51,207 nt of DNA from Microcystis elabens FACHB-917 (GTDB taxonomy: Bacteria; Cyanobacteriota; Cyanobacteriia; PCC-6307; Cyanobiaceae), in the NCBI RefSeq assembly GCF_014698445.1, contig NZ_JACJSZ010000020.1:1-51207 (forward strand). Direction: 5' to 3'. The position numbers and the translations under genes are program-made. Position 1 is the stretch's first letter. Each line of letters opens with the position of its first letter. This document shows positions 1 to 12,718 of the stretch, one piece after another. The notes below the pieces were generated by a model. The model saw only the letters and a list, made by a program, of their open reading frames with translations, ran no database searches and was not told the origin of the DNA.

Positions 1-819
1 GGCTGCTGCAGCTCAGCCAGCCGGCTGGTTGGCCAACGCCAGGAGGGCAGCCGCCGTTACCGAATCCTCTCGGAGGACTTCGGGCTGGTGCGTGATCGCC
101 GCCAGCTCTGGGGCTGCGGCTACGGCACCTCGGCGGCGATGCGGCTGCTGCGGCTGGGTTGCCGTGCCCATCGCCTGGCTGCCGGTGTCGCCCGGATCGG
201 TAGCGACCTTCTCCATCACCCCCTGCTGGCGGGTTGCCCCTGGCTGCTGCCCACCCCCCAGCGGTTCCGGGCAGCGGCAAACTGGCTGGAGCTGGTCCGC
301 CAGGGCGTACTCGATGGCGCCCTGATCTCAGGCCTGGAGCTGGAGGAAGCAGAAGGATTGAACCACCAGGAGCTGGAGCTGCTGCCGCTGGGGCAACTCC
401 CCCTGGCCCTCGCGTTCTGCCCGAAGGCGCCGGTGCTGGTGGGGCCTGTCCCCGGCAGGGCGGCCCCAGGGGGACGGGTGGCGGAGGTGCTGGTGCCCGA
501 TCGCGGTGTGGCGCCCGGCCTGCGGCGGCTCCTGCGGGAGCTGGGGCTGCCGCTGCGCAGCGGCGGCAACAGCCTGCAGTCCCCAGACGACTGGATCAGC
601 CGGATCCAGGGCAGCGCCCTGGCTCTGGTGGTGGCCGATCGGGAGGCCGACACCTGGGCCTCCCTGCAGCGCTGGCCCCTGGGCCTGGGTCCCCAGGTTT
701 CCCGTCCCCACAGTCCCGTTTGGCTGGCGCTGCCGGCCGACTGGCAGGAGCACCGGATACTGCGCCACACCGCCCGGGAGCTGGGCCGGATCGCCGGTCC
801 GCAACAGCTGGAGAGCTGA
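1..819 (+). CDS. possible LysR-type regulator, 3' part (5' end outside window)
   Basis: The frame is open from the first base and ends at TGA 817-819, so the start lies left of the window. About 272 residues are visible. The C-terminal 200 residues look like a periplasmic-binding-type effector domain of the kind found in LysR-type regulators: segments such as LELVRQGVLDGALISGLEL and the closing PVWLALPADWQEHRILRHTA are typical. The N-terminal winged helix is not clearly visible. The gene is separated by 141 bp from the defence operon that follows on the same strand. The family call is a resemblance only; any two-lobed substrate-binding domain would fit. That this is a real gene is much surer than its function. 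Confidence 0.45.
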   Translation, partial: GCCSSASRLVGQRQEGSRRYRILSEDFGLVRDRRQLWGCGYGTSAAMRLLRLGCRAHRLAAGVARIGSDLLHHPLLAGCPWLLPTPQRFRAAANWLELVRQGVLDGALISGLELEEAEGLNHQELELLPLGQLPLALAFCPKAPVLVGPVPGRAAPGGRVAEVLVPDRGVAPGLRRLLRELGLPLRSGGNSLQSPDDWISRIQGSALALVVADREADTWASLQRWPLGLGPQVSRPHSPVWLALPADWQEHRILRHTARELGRIAGPQQLES

Positions 820-960
820 AAGTATGCGCCCCGTGCATAGATCCAAGACTCATGGCCCCAAGTGCTTCTGGTGTGCTGCCACCTCGCTTCCGCTAGGTGC
901 AGACTGGCCGCAGCGTCCCCTCTCCCCCATGACAGTCCCGCCGCTCCAGGCGGTGAAACG

Positions 961-4476
<3,516 letters not shown>

Positions 4477-4479
4477 CCC

Positions 4480-7400
4480 ATGACCAGCGACCACCCCGTC
4501 AAACGCCGCAAAAAGCTGATCGAGGTCGCCATCCCGCTGGAGGCGATCAATGCGGCCTCAGCGCGGGAGAAAAGCATCCGCCATGGGCATCCGAGCACCC
4601 TGCATCTGTGGTGGGCCAGGCGTCCGCTGGCGGCGGCACGGGCGGTGATCTTCTGCCAGATGGTGGACGACCCCTCGGCAGTGCCGGAGGAGTTCCCATC
4701 CGAAGAGGCACAAGAGAACGAGCGGCTGCGGTTGTTTGCCCTGATCAGTGAGCTTGTGCAGTGGGAAAGCACGACCAAGGAGAAGGAGGTTCTCGAGCCA
4801 GCGCGGGAAGAGATTCGCAGAAGCTGGCGTCGATGCTGTGCCGACAATGCCGATCACCCGGAAGCTGCCGAGCTGTTTAACCCGGAGAAGCTGCCTGGTT
4901 TCCACGATCCCTTTGCGGGGGGTGGAGCTTTGCCGCTGGAAGCTCAGCGTCTGGGGCTTGAGAGCTACGCCACTGATCTAAACCCAGTGGCGGTGCTGAT
5001 CAACAAGGCGATGATCGAGATCCCCCCGAAGTTTGCGGGGATGTCGCCGGTAAATCCGGATAGCCGGCGCAACCTTGATGTACGTCAGTGGAGGGGCGCT
5101 CAGGGGCTTGCGGAAGATGTTCGCTACTACGGGCAGTGGATGCGCGATGAGGCCGAGAAGCGAATCGGTCATCTTTACCCGAAGGTAGAGGTGACGGCTG
5201 AGATGGCTAAAGAACGGCCTGATTTGAACCCCTACGTGGGAAAGAAGCTAAATGTGATTGCGTGGATCTGGGCCCGCACAGTGAAGAGCCCCAACCCATC
5301 CTTTGAACAGGTAGATGTCCCTTTGACTTCAACCTTCATGCTCTCCACGAAGGCAGGTAAAGAGGTATACGTAGAGCCAGTAGTTGATGGCGATGCCTAT
5401 CAGTTTATAATTAGGGTAGGCAAGCCGGCAGACAGAAAGAGCTCCAAAGATGGAACAAAGTTCAGTCGTGGTAACTTCCGCTGCCTGATGTCAGGCAATC
5501 CCATATCACCTTCCTATATCAAGTCCGAAGCCTTGTCGGGTCGTATGGGGTCTCGGTTAATGGCAATTGTTGCTGATGGCGCGAGAGGTCGTGTTTACTT
5601 AAATCCAACATACGAGCAGGAGGCCATCGCTAAGGCAGCCCAGCCGTCATGGAAGCCGGACGTGGAGTTTTTCCAGCAGGCACTAGGTTTTCGCGTGGGC
5701 AACTACGGCATGACCCGCTGGAGCGACTTGTTCACTATGCGCCAGTTGACAGCACTCGCAGTTTTCTCGGACCTGACACAGGAAGCGCGCGAGAAAGCAA
5801 AGGCAGATGCCCTTGCCGCAGGGTTAGCCGATGATGACATGCCCTTGCGTGAAGGAGGGGCCGGGTCCTGCGCTTATGGCGATGCGGTCGGTATATACCT
5901 AGGATTTGGAGTGTCGAAGTCAACTGATATGTGTAACTCGTTGTGTGCTTGGGGGCCTACTGACTGGCGCGTAAGACACCTTTTTTCAAGGCAGGCGATC
6001 CCAATGGTATGGGATTTTGCAGAAACCTCTCCGCTCAACGACTCTGCTGGAGCAGTCTATTTTGGTATTGAGTATCTTGCAAAAGCACTTAAGTGCTTTG
6101 ATCCCGTGGCGCCCGGAACCGCATCGCAAGTTGATGCCGCTAGTGATTACGCCCACCGCGGATTAGTTGTCTCGACCGATCCGCCCTACTATGACAATAT
6201 TGGATATGCTGATCTTTCCGACTTCTTTTATGTTCCTGATCAGCAACGAAGCTCCGCAGTGCCAGTTTGCCGTCGTTCAGGGATGCTGACCAGTGCCGCA
6301 TAAGGCCACAAAAGACAGCTTCCGCAGGACATCTGCTTTTATGCGTTAAAAAGCATTAACATGATGCGGAGCTTTGTTGCTGATCAGGTTTATGTTTGGC
6401 TGAGGCGATCATTGAGGCCAGTATTTCCTGATCTGTTTGCAACCCTAACTGTCCCCAAAGCTGAGGAGCTTGTGGCGACTCCCTTTCGCCATGGCGGAAA
6501 GGATGAGGCGGAAACCTTCTTCCTGAGTGGAATGACTATAGCCATGCAACAGATCTCAGGGAAGTCACATCCTGCTTTCCCTGTCACGATATACTATGCT
6601 TTTAAGCAGTCGGAAACAATTTCTTCGGCTGGCACAGCCAGTACTGGATGGGAGACTTTTCTTGCAGCGGTAATCAAGGCAGGTTTTGCCATTGATGGCA
6701 CCTGGCCGATGCGAACTGAGCTGGCTAACCGCATGCGCGGGATGGAATCCAACGCTCTTGCCACCAGCGTCGTGCTCGTGTGCCAGCGGCGGTTGGACTC
6801 GGCGCTCACGATCTCCCGCAACGACTTCCGCCGTCAACTGCGCCAGGAGCTGCCAAAGTCTCTCAAAGAGCTTGAGCGAGCCAACATTGCACCCGTCGAT
6901 GTCGCCCAGGCGGCGATCGGTCCTGGCATTGCGATTTTCAGCAGCGCTAAGGCTGTACTCAATCCTGACGACAGCGCCATGAGCGTTCGGGAAGCCCTGA
7001 TCGAGATCAATGCTGCACTTGACGAGTACCTGTCTCAGGACGAAGGTGAGCTGGATGCCGATAGCCGCTTTGCTCTGACTTTCTTCGAGAGCTTTGGATA
7101 TGCCGAGCGGGAATATGGCGATGCTGAAGGACTTGCCAAGGCGCGCAATCTGTCGGTAGATGGTGTGGCCAGAGCCGGCATCCTGCGATCCGTGGCAGGC
7201 AAGGTGTAGCTACTTCAGCGATCAGAACTCCCAGATGATTGGGATCCCAGTCGAGACAAACGCCTCTGCGCCTGGGAAGCGACTCAGCAGCTAATTAAAC
7301 GATTGGAGGCCGATGGGGAGAGCAGTGCCGCAGCCCTCTTGCTTCAGCTCAAGGGAATCGGAACGCATGGCGACCTTGTGGCCAACTGCCGGGCGCTGGC

Positions 7401-7551
7401 TTATCGCCTTTACAACCACTGTGAGAAGACCAAGCAGGCAGAAGAAGCTCGCTCTTACAACGGCCTGGTGATCGCCTGGCCCGAGCTGGAACGGCAGGCC
7501 TCTGCCGCCGCCAATGCCCAGTCCGCTCCCCACCAGACCAGCCTGATCTGA
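4480..7551 (+). pseudogene. DUF1156 adenine-specific DNA methyltransferase, disrupted by a MITE and an in-frame TAG
   Basis: The N-terminus carries the classic DUF1156 signature ([19 protein letters not shown], then [14 protein letters not shown]). The SAM-binding motif DPFAGGG is at residues 143-149 and the catalytic motif IV DPPY at 567-570, which points to N6-adenine methylation. Just after DFFYV a 154-bp MITE plus one 8-bp target copy (162 bp, 54 codons) interrupts the gene; TAA inside the element at 6301-6303 ends translation. The same frame resumes after it with YVWLRRSLRPVF. A second in-frame TAG at 7207-7209 separates ...AGKV from LLQRSELPDDWD; the C-terminal domain then runs to TGA 7551. 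Without the insert the protein would be about 969 residues, usual for DrmMI-like methylases. The gene follows the helicase by 3 nt and precedes the DUF499 gene by 7 nt. It is almost certainly inactive unless an alternative start rescues a fragment. Confidence 0.88.
6235..6388 (+). mobile_element. MITE copy 1 (154 bp) inside the methyltransferase gene
   Basis: The element is bounded by 24-bp terminal inverted repeats starting CCTGATCAGCAAC with one mismatch between arms, and flanked by a perfect 8-bp target duplication TTTATGTT (6227-6234 and 6389-6396). It has no room for a transposase, so it is a non-autonomous element moved in trans. A second 154-bp copy in inverted orientation lies at 37307-37460; by eye the two differ at about six positions. 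An 8-bp duplication fits several IS families, and the parent transposase is not in this window. Confidence 0.93.
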
Positions 7552-7558
7552 TCCCTCC

Positions 7559-10500
7559 ATGGCTCTCTCCAACCGCGACCGCATTGGCAAAGCGCTTGAA
7601 GTGCTCAGCGCTGCTCTGGCACCCTTCGTCACCCGCGTGCTCGAAAGCTGTGAGGGTCTGGACTGGCAGCAGGGCCTCAAGCCCCATGAATCGATCTCAG
7701 ACGTGCAGCTCCAGCTGAAGCTGATGCGCGATAACTGGGATGCGGCCTTTCGCAAGCAGCTGGATCGTTCCCATCGCTCCTTTGTGTTTGAGCTCACGGA
7801 TGTGCGCAACGACTGGGCCCATCAGAAGACCTTCAGCTCCAACGACACCGACCGAGCACTCGATACCGCCACCCGCCTTTGCCAGGCGATCGCCGCACCC
7901 GAACAACAGCAGGCAATTCAGGAGCTACGGGAAGAGCTGCAGCAGATCGTCTTCGCAGAACGGGCGCGTAACAAGACGCGCTATCAGGCATCTGTCGAGA
8001 ACCAGGTCAAGTCTGGCTTGATCCCCTGGCGGGATGTGATCACTCCCCACCCGGACGTGATCAACGGCCGTTACCAGCAGGCCGAGTTCGCTGCCGATCT
8101 TGATCTGGTGCATCGAGGTATCGGCAGCCCCGAGTACACCGATCCGATCGAGTTCTTCCGCCGCACCTTCATCACCGAGGGTCTCAAAGATCTGCTGCGC
8201 ATCGCCCTTCAGCGCTTCAACGGCCTCGGTGGTGAGCCGGTGATCGAGCTGCAGACCAACTTCGGGGGCGGCAAAACCCACTCAATGCTCAGTGTCTACC
8301 ACCTGGGATCGGGCGTTTCCCTTGCCGACTTGCCAGGCCTGGACCAACTCTGCAGCGAGCTCAATCTTCATTCCGTACCCCGAGCATCCCGGGCTGTGCT
8401 GGTAGGTACCGCCTTCAACCCCTCCAAGATCGACCGCAAGCCCGACGGCACCGAGATACACACCCTTTGGGGGGAACTGGCCTGGCAGCTGGGCGGAGCC
8501 CAGGGCTACGCCCAGATCGCCGAGAGCGACCGCAGCCAGGTGCCACCCGGCGCCCGCGCCCTGGCGGCGCTGTTCAAAGCCCATGGGCCCTGCCTGATCC
8601 TGCTGGATGAGTGGGTCGCCTACGCCCGCAATCTCGTCAGTCCCCGCGAAAGCCTGCCAGCCGGCACCTTTGATGCCCAGCTCTCCTTCGCGCAGCAGCT
8701 CACTGAGGCCACCAAGCAGGTACCAAACGCTCTGCTGCTGATCTCCGTGCCGCAGAGCCGCAATGAGATCGGCGGCAGCGATGGCGAAACCGCTTGCGAC
8801 GGCCTCAAGAACGTCGTCACCCGCCTCGCCTACCAGTGGCGACCAGCGTCCGGCACCGAGAGCTTCGAGATCGTGCGGCGACGCCTGTTTGAGCCGATCA
8901 CCACCAAGGAGGGTGGTGCCCAACGCGATGCCGTGGTGCGCGCCTTCACTGATCAGTACGCCGCGAACAAGGCTGATTTCCCCTCCGAGGTCCGCGAGAG
9001 CGGCTACCGCGACCTGCTCACCTCCGCCTACCCGATTCACCCGGAGCTGTTCAACCGCCTCTACGAGGAGTGGAGCACCCTGGATCGCTTCCAGCGAACC
9101 CGCGGTGTGCTCCGGCTGCTCGCGCTCACGATCGAGGGCCTATGGAACGGCAATAGCCGCGATCTGCTGATCATGCCCAGCTCGATGCCGATCGACGACA
9201 ACGACGTGCGCAATGAGCTGGTGAAGTTCCTCGACAACCAGTGGGAGCCGATCATCGCCACCGACGTTGATGGCGCCCAGTCCGTTCCCACCCAGCTGGA
9301 CCGCGAGAACCCCAACTTCGGCCGCGTCAGCGCCTGCAAGCGGGTGGCCCGCAGCCTCTACATGGGCACCGCCCCCGGTGCCAACCGCGAACGCAAAGGC
9401 ATCAACGACCAGCGGGTGAAGCTCGCCTGCGTCATGCCCGGCGAGCCGATCGCAGTCTTCGGTGATGCGCTGCGGCGCCTCGGTGATCGTGGCCGCTACA
9501 TCCAGCAGGACGGTGACCGCTACTGGATCGACACCAGCCCCAACCTCAACCGCACGGCCGAGGACTACCGCGAGAGCTACCTGCGACAGAGGGAGGAGCT
9601 GCTGGTGGAAGCCAATCGCCTCTTGGTACAGCAAGCCAGCAGCAAAGAGCGCGGAGCTTTCGCAGGCGTCCACAGTGCTCAGCTTGATAGCAGTGGCATC
9701 CCTGATGAGCCGTCCACGCGGCTGGTTCTGCTGGCGGCCCAGTACACCCACAAGACCCGCCGCAAGGACAGCCCTCAGCCAGCTCCGCCATCCCCAGCGC
9801 TGGAGTGGGCGGCTCAGTGCCTACAGAGCAAGGGGAACAGCCCACGGCAGTACGCCAACACCTTGGTGTTCTTGGCGCCTGACCAGGACAATCTCGAGAA
9901 CCTCTTCCAGGCCATTGCAGATCAGCGCGCCTGGCAGAAGGTGATTGATGAAAAGCTGCTGCTGCAAATCACCGTCAATCAGGAAAATCAAGCTGCCGCC
10001 AAGATCCAGGAGGCCACCACGGCGATCGCCGCACGTATCCCCGAGACCTGGTGCCATCTACTGGTCCCTCATCAAAGCCAGCCCGGCAACCAAGGGCCTT
10101 CCTGGGATGAGTTCCGCCTGAGTGCCGGGAGCGAGGGGTTGGTCAAGCGAGCGTCAAGCAAGTGCCAGCAGGAAGAGGCTCTGTACCAGGCGCTGGGTGC
10201 CAGCCGCATCCGCCGCTATCTCGACAACTTCCTCTGGCAGAACCGGGACTCCGTCACCGTGCAGGAGCTGGTGGCTTGGTGCCGCAAGTACCTCTACCTG
10301 CCCCGGGTGAGCACCGACGACGTGATCCTCGAAGGCCTCACCAATGCCCAGGCCGCACTAACCGGTGACAGCACCTTCTATCTGGCCGAAGGCTTCGATG
10401 AGGCCACCGGGAGCTTCCTCGGTCTCAAGCCCCAGGGTCAGTTCCAGAGCGCCGCCACTATGCGGATGCTGATCGTCAAGGACGAGGTGGCCCAGGCGCA

Positions 10501-10939
10501 GCTCGAGGCGGAACAGCGGGCGAAGACCAACGATCCTCGCCCTGGGACAGGAACAGGCAGTGGTAGCGGAACTGGTCCTGGCCTTGGAACTGGCACTAGC
10601 ACCGGAACGGGTATTGGCTCGACCAACACCAACACAGCGGAAGGCACAGGCAAGCCTGACACTGGCGTAAATCCACCGCCGGCGCCACTACCTCCACCGC
10701 CGGCACCACAGCGCACCACCTTCACTGGCTCCCTGAAGCTCGATCCCGTGCGAGCCGGTCTGCAGATGGGCCAGTTCCTGGAGGAGGTAATGAGTCACCT
10801 GCAGGCCCTCCCCGGCGCCGAAGTGAACCTCTCGGTGGAAGTGCACGTCAAAGCCCCCAACGGCATCGACGATCAAACCGCCCGCATCGTCCTACAGAAC
10901 GCCGCAGACCTGAAACTGGACAACCCTCAGGTCTACTGA
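7559..10939 (+). CDS. DUF499 family ATPase with N-terminal HEPN-like domain
   Basis: A 1126-residue cytoplasmic protein. The first ~110 residues resemble a Swt1-type HEPN domain, with R83-NDWA-H88 matching the Rx4H pattern of HEPN RNases. A DUF499 P-loop ATPase follows: Walker A GGGKT around residues 236-240 and Walker B LILLDEW at about 346-352. Near the C-terminus (~993-1050) lies a low-complexity Gly/Thr then Pro linker, followed by a ~75-residue compact tail. DUF499 proteins recur beside DUF1156 methylases and helicases in defence islands, and this order is kept here. Unlike its two upstream partners it is intact. It starts 7 nt after the methylase stop, so it belongs to the same operon. 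Its biochemical role is not established; the HEPN motif suggests RNA cleavage as an effector, which is inference. Confidence 0.88.
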   Translation: MALSNRDRIGKALEVLSAALAPFVTRVLESCEGLDWQQGLKPHESISDVQLQLKLMRDNWDAAFRKQLDRSHRSFVFELTDVRNDWAHQKTFSSNDTDRALDTATRLCQAIAAPEQQQAIQELREELQQIVFAERARNKTRYQASVENQVKSGLIPWRDVITPHPDVINGRYQQAEFAADLDLVHRGIGSPEYTDPIEFFRRTFITEGLKDLLRIALQRFNGLGGEPVIELQTNFGGGKTHSMLSVYHLGSGVSLADLPGLDQLCSELNLHSVPRASRAVLVGTAFNPSKIDRKPDGTEIHTLWGELAWQLGGAQGYAQIAESDRSQVPPGARALAALFKAHGPCLILLDEWVAYARNLVSPRESLPAGTFDAQLSFAQQLTEATKQVPNALLLISVPQSRNEIGGSDGETACDGLKNVVTRLAYQWRPASGTESFEIVRRRLFEPITTKEGGAQRDAVVRAFTDQYAANKADFPSEVRESGYRDLLTSAYPIHPELFNRLYEEWSTLDRFQRTRGVLRLLALTIEGLWNGNSRDLLIMPSSMPIDDNDVRNELVKFLDNQWEPIIATDVDGAQSVPTQLDRENPNFGRVSACKRVARSLYMGTAPGANRERKGINDQRVKLACVMPGEPIAVFGDALRRLGDRGRYIQQDGDRYWIDTSPNLNRTAEDYRESYLRQREELLVEANRLLVQQASSKERGAFAGVHSAQLDSSGIPDEPSTRLVLLAAQYTHKTRRKDSPQPAPPSPALEWAAQCLQSKGNSPRQYANTLVFLAPDQDNLENLFQAIADQRAWQKVIDEKLLLQITVNQENQAAAKIQEATTAIAARIPETWCHLLVPHQSQPGNQGPSWDEFRLSAGSEGLVKRASSKCQQEEALYQALGASRIRRYLDNFLWQNRDSVTVQELVAWCRKYLYLPRVSTDDVILEGLTNAQAALTGDSTFYLAEGFDEATGSFLGLKPQGQFQSAATMRMLIVKDEVAQAQLEAEQRAKTNDPRPGTGTGSGSGTGPGLGTGTSTGTGIGSTNTNTAEGTGKPDTGVNPPPAPLPPPPAPQRTTFTGSLKLDPVRAGLQMGQFLEEVMSHLQALPGAEVNLSVEVHVKAPNGIDDQTARIVLQNAADLKLDNPQVY

Positions 10940-10981
10940 TCGTCTATCTCAATCCACACGAATCGACAATCCGAAAGCAGC

Positions 10982-11296
10982 ATGGAGAACCTCGAACCGC
11001 TTGTTCTTGATCGAAGACGGCTAAGCCTCGGCAAATACACCCGCTGGGCAGCCGATCTCTCCGATGAGGAGATGTATGGGCTGCTCTGGCTCCTTGGTGA
11101 ATTTGGCATCAGAACCAGTGAATACAACCTTGTTGACTCCATCCAGGAAGTCGGCAGGGCAAGAACAGGTTTGCTGGGTGCTCTTGGTTTTGTCCACGGA
11201 CACCCCGTCAACCAGGAGCAGGCCATGAAAGTCATACGCAATGCTTACAAGACCAGCTCTCTCCCACAAGATCTGAACCAAGCCTCCCATGACTGA
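10982..11296 (+). CDS. hypothetical small protein (104 aa)
   Basis: Not recognised. The protein is soluble-looking, begins MENLEPLVLDRRRLSLGKY and is mostly helical by composition, with no signal peptide or membrane segment. It starts 42 bp after the DUF499 stop on the same strand. Its end overlaps the next gene by 8 nt (ATGACTGA at 11289-11296), so the two are very likely translationally coupled. That pairing with the TerB-like gene is the main clue: it may be a partner or immunity-type protein, but this is speculation. The gene is more A/T-rich than the helicase and prophage genes, as are the next three genes. Confidence 0.75.
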   Translation: MENLEPLVLDRRRLSLGKYTRWAADLSDEEMYGLLWLLGEFGIRTSEYNLVDSIQEVGRARTGLLGALGFVHGHPVNQEQAMKVIRNAYKTSSLPQDLNQASHD

Positions 11297-11978
11297 TCAA
11301 GTGACCCATCCGCTGCTTGCCTATCCAGAGGCCGAGCGCGTTGCCTACCTCTCGATCATTGCTGAACTTAGCAACGTTGACAGCAAGCTCGACGAGCAAG
11401 AGAGAAAGCATCTGGATGAGCAGCTCAAGGCCTTTGAAATTTCAGATGAAGGCAAAGCCAAGGTCTACGCTGCAGTCTTTCACTTCAAGGAAGAGCACAG
11501 ATCAGAGGTTCTTGCTTCGCTCCACGCCCTCGATGACAGCGATTTACGTTTCACTCTGATCGCCGATCTTTTTCTGCTTGCATTAAGTAACGGATACATC
11601 TCCGTGGAGGAGCTTGAATATGTTCAGGAGATAGGTAGCCAGCTTGGCATCACGAAAGATCAAGTGATGGCCATCAAGGATGTTCAATTCCACCTGTGGC
11701 AGTTGAAGTCAACGCCATCCGATTCAGATGCCTTCAAGGCCATGCTTAAGGAATGTGCTAGCAATCTTGCAGCGGCAGGTGTTCCGATTGCCGCAATCGC
11801 TGGCTCGGGAAGCGTCTTTGGCCTCAGCGCTGCAGGCATCACCTCTGGTCTGGCCGCCCTAGGCGGTCTGATTGGTGGCGGGATGCTTGCCGGCACCGTC
11901 CTTGTTGTGCCTGCCATAGCGGTGGGTTCAGCCTGGGGCGTCAAAAAGCTTGTTGACCTTGTCACCGACAAGAAGTAG
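11289..11978 (+). CDS. TerB-like protein with C-terminal glycine-zipper hydrophobic domain
   Basis: 229 residues. Residues 1-~140 are a helical, acidic TerB/DUF533-like domain with the spaced motif D-S-K-L-D-E-Q-E and a second similar loop (NGYISVEELEYVQEI). Residues ~155-218 are a Gly/Ala-rich hydrophobic segment with many small-xxx-small spacings (IAGSGSVFG, LGGLIGGGMLAG), ending in the basic tail KKLVDLVTDKK. This pattern is typical of membrane-inserting or oligomerising domains. TerB-like domains occur in stress and phage-defence loci. The gene overlaps the preceding ORF by 8 nt and lies 30 bp before the next. A membrane-acting role is inferred from the sequence pattern only; the real family is uncertain. 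Confidence 0.8.
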   Translation: MTDQVTHPLLAYPEAERVAYLSIIAELSNVDSKLDEQERKHLDEQLKAFEISDEGKAKVYAAVFHFKEEHRSEVLASLHALDDSDLRFTLIADLFLLALSNGYISVEELEYVQEIGSQLGITKDQVMAIKDVQFHLWQLKSTPSDSDAFKAMLKECASNLAAAGVPIAAIAGSGSVFGLSAAGITSGLAALGGLIGGGMLAGTVLVVPAIAVGSAWGVKKLVDLVTDKK

Positions 11979-12008
11979 CCCCCTTCTGTGTTCTTCTCTT
12001 AATGATCC

Positions 12009-12368
12009 ATGTCCAACACACCTGAAGACCTGCCAGTAGCTTCTGCCGCTTCACTTGATACGAGCATGATTCTTGCCAAGGGCCTTGTCGAGAATCTTCC
12101 GGCGATTCTATCCTCTTTCAAGGAGGTTTACGCCCTGCGTGCCAAAGAGAGTGCCTTCAAGGCCGCGCTGGAGGCACGTTGCGCCGACATGAAGATCAAC
12201 AGCCAGAACTTCACGACTCTTGTCCAGAACCTGACCGAGCTCTCCAAAAGTGAATCGGCAGACGAAGAAACGAAGTCAATGTACAGGGAGTTGATCCGCT
12301 CGCTATTTGAGCTGTTTACTGCCCGTTCGAAGGAATCGGATTCGTTTTCCAGGTTTCTCAACGGATAG
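12009..12368 (+). CDS. hypothetical helical protein (119 aa)
   Basis: Not recognised. An acidic, Ser-rich protein with long amphipathic helices (for example ALRAKESAFKAALEARCADM and the C-terminal MYRELIRSLFELFTARSKE), consistent with a coiled-coil adaptor. It has one cysteine and no membrane segment. The gene ends in TAG, which shows that TAG acts as an ordinary stop in this neighbourhood. The next ORF starts 5 nt downstream, so the two are probably co-translated. It is part of the co-directional cluster after DUF499. Confidence 0.75.
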   Translation: MSNTPEDLPVASAASLDTSMILAKGLVENLPAILSSFKEVYALRAKESAFKAALEARCADMKINSQNFTTLVQNLTELSKSESADEETKSMYRELIRSLFELFTARSKESDSFSRFLNG

Positions 12369-12373
12369 TCTCG

Positions 12374-12652
12374 ATGTGGGGAATCAATCCGTTCACCGTG
12401 GGCAAGATTATCGCCGGGGTTGGCGTCTCCAGTGCGCTACTGGGTAGACACGGCTCCCTGAAGCAGTTGACAAGGAAAATCAAGCTTCATGTATCGGAGC
12501 AGCATGCGGAAGCGGCAAAGGCGATGGCACGTTCTATCGCCCTTCAAGATCAGTCGCTCTATGAGAGGCTAAAAAAAGAGCTCGAACGCGAGCTTACGCC
12601 GGAGGAATACGAACGCGTCTTCGGCGACTCTTGTGATCCACCGTCGCGTTGA
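12374..12652 (+). CDS. hypothetical small protein with hydrophobic N-terminus (92 aa)
   Basis: Not recognised. The first ~22 residues (MWGINPFTVGKIIAGVGVSS) are hydrophobic and glycine-containing and could form a membrane anchor. The rest is highly charged and helical (LKKELERELTPEEYERVFG). It starts 5 nt after the preceding stop, and the metallopeptidase gene follows after about 65 bp. A membrane-tethered partner for the TerB-like/glycine-zipper protein is possible, but only by context. Confidence 0.72.
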   Translation: MWGINPFTVGKIIAGVGVSSALLGRHGSLKQLTRKIKLHVSEQHAEAAKAMARSIALQDQSLYERLKKELERELTPEEYERVFGDSCDPPSR

Positions 12653-12718
12653 ACCGTGACCTTAGCAATGCTTCCCCATGACGCGCATTCGTGACAGGTT
12701 ATCCCGCTGGCCTTGGTG

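Noticed and set aside
10540-10700. Short-tandem-repeat locus in the DUF499 gene
   Set aside because: The repetition is at the codon level of a Gly/Thr then Pro linker; it is explained as a flexible inter-domain linker.
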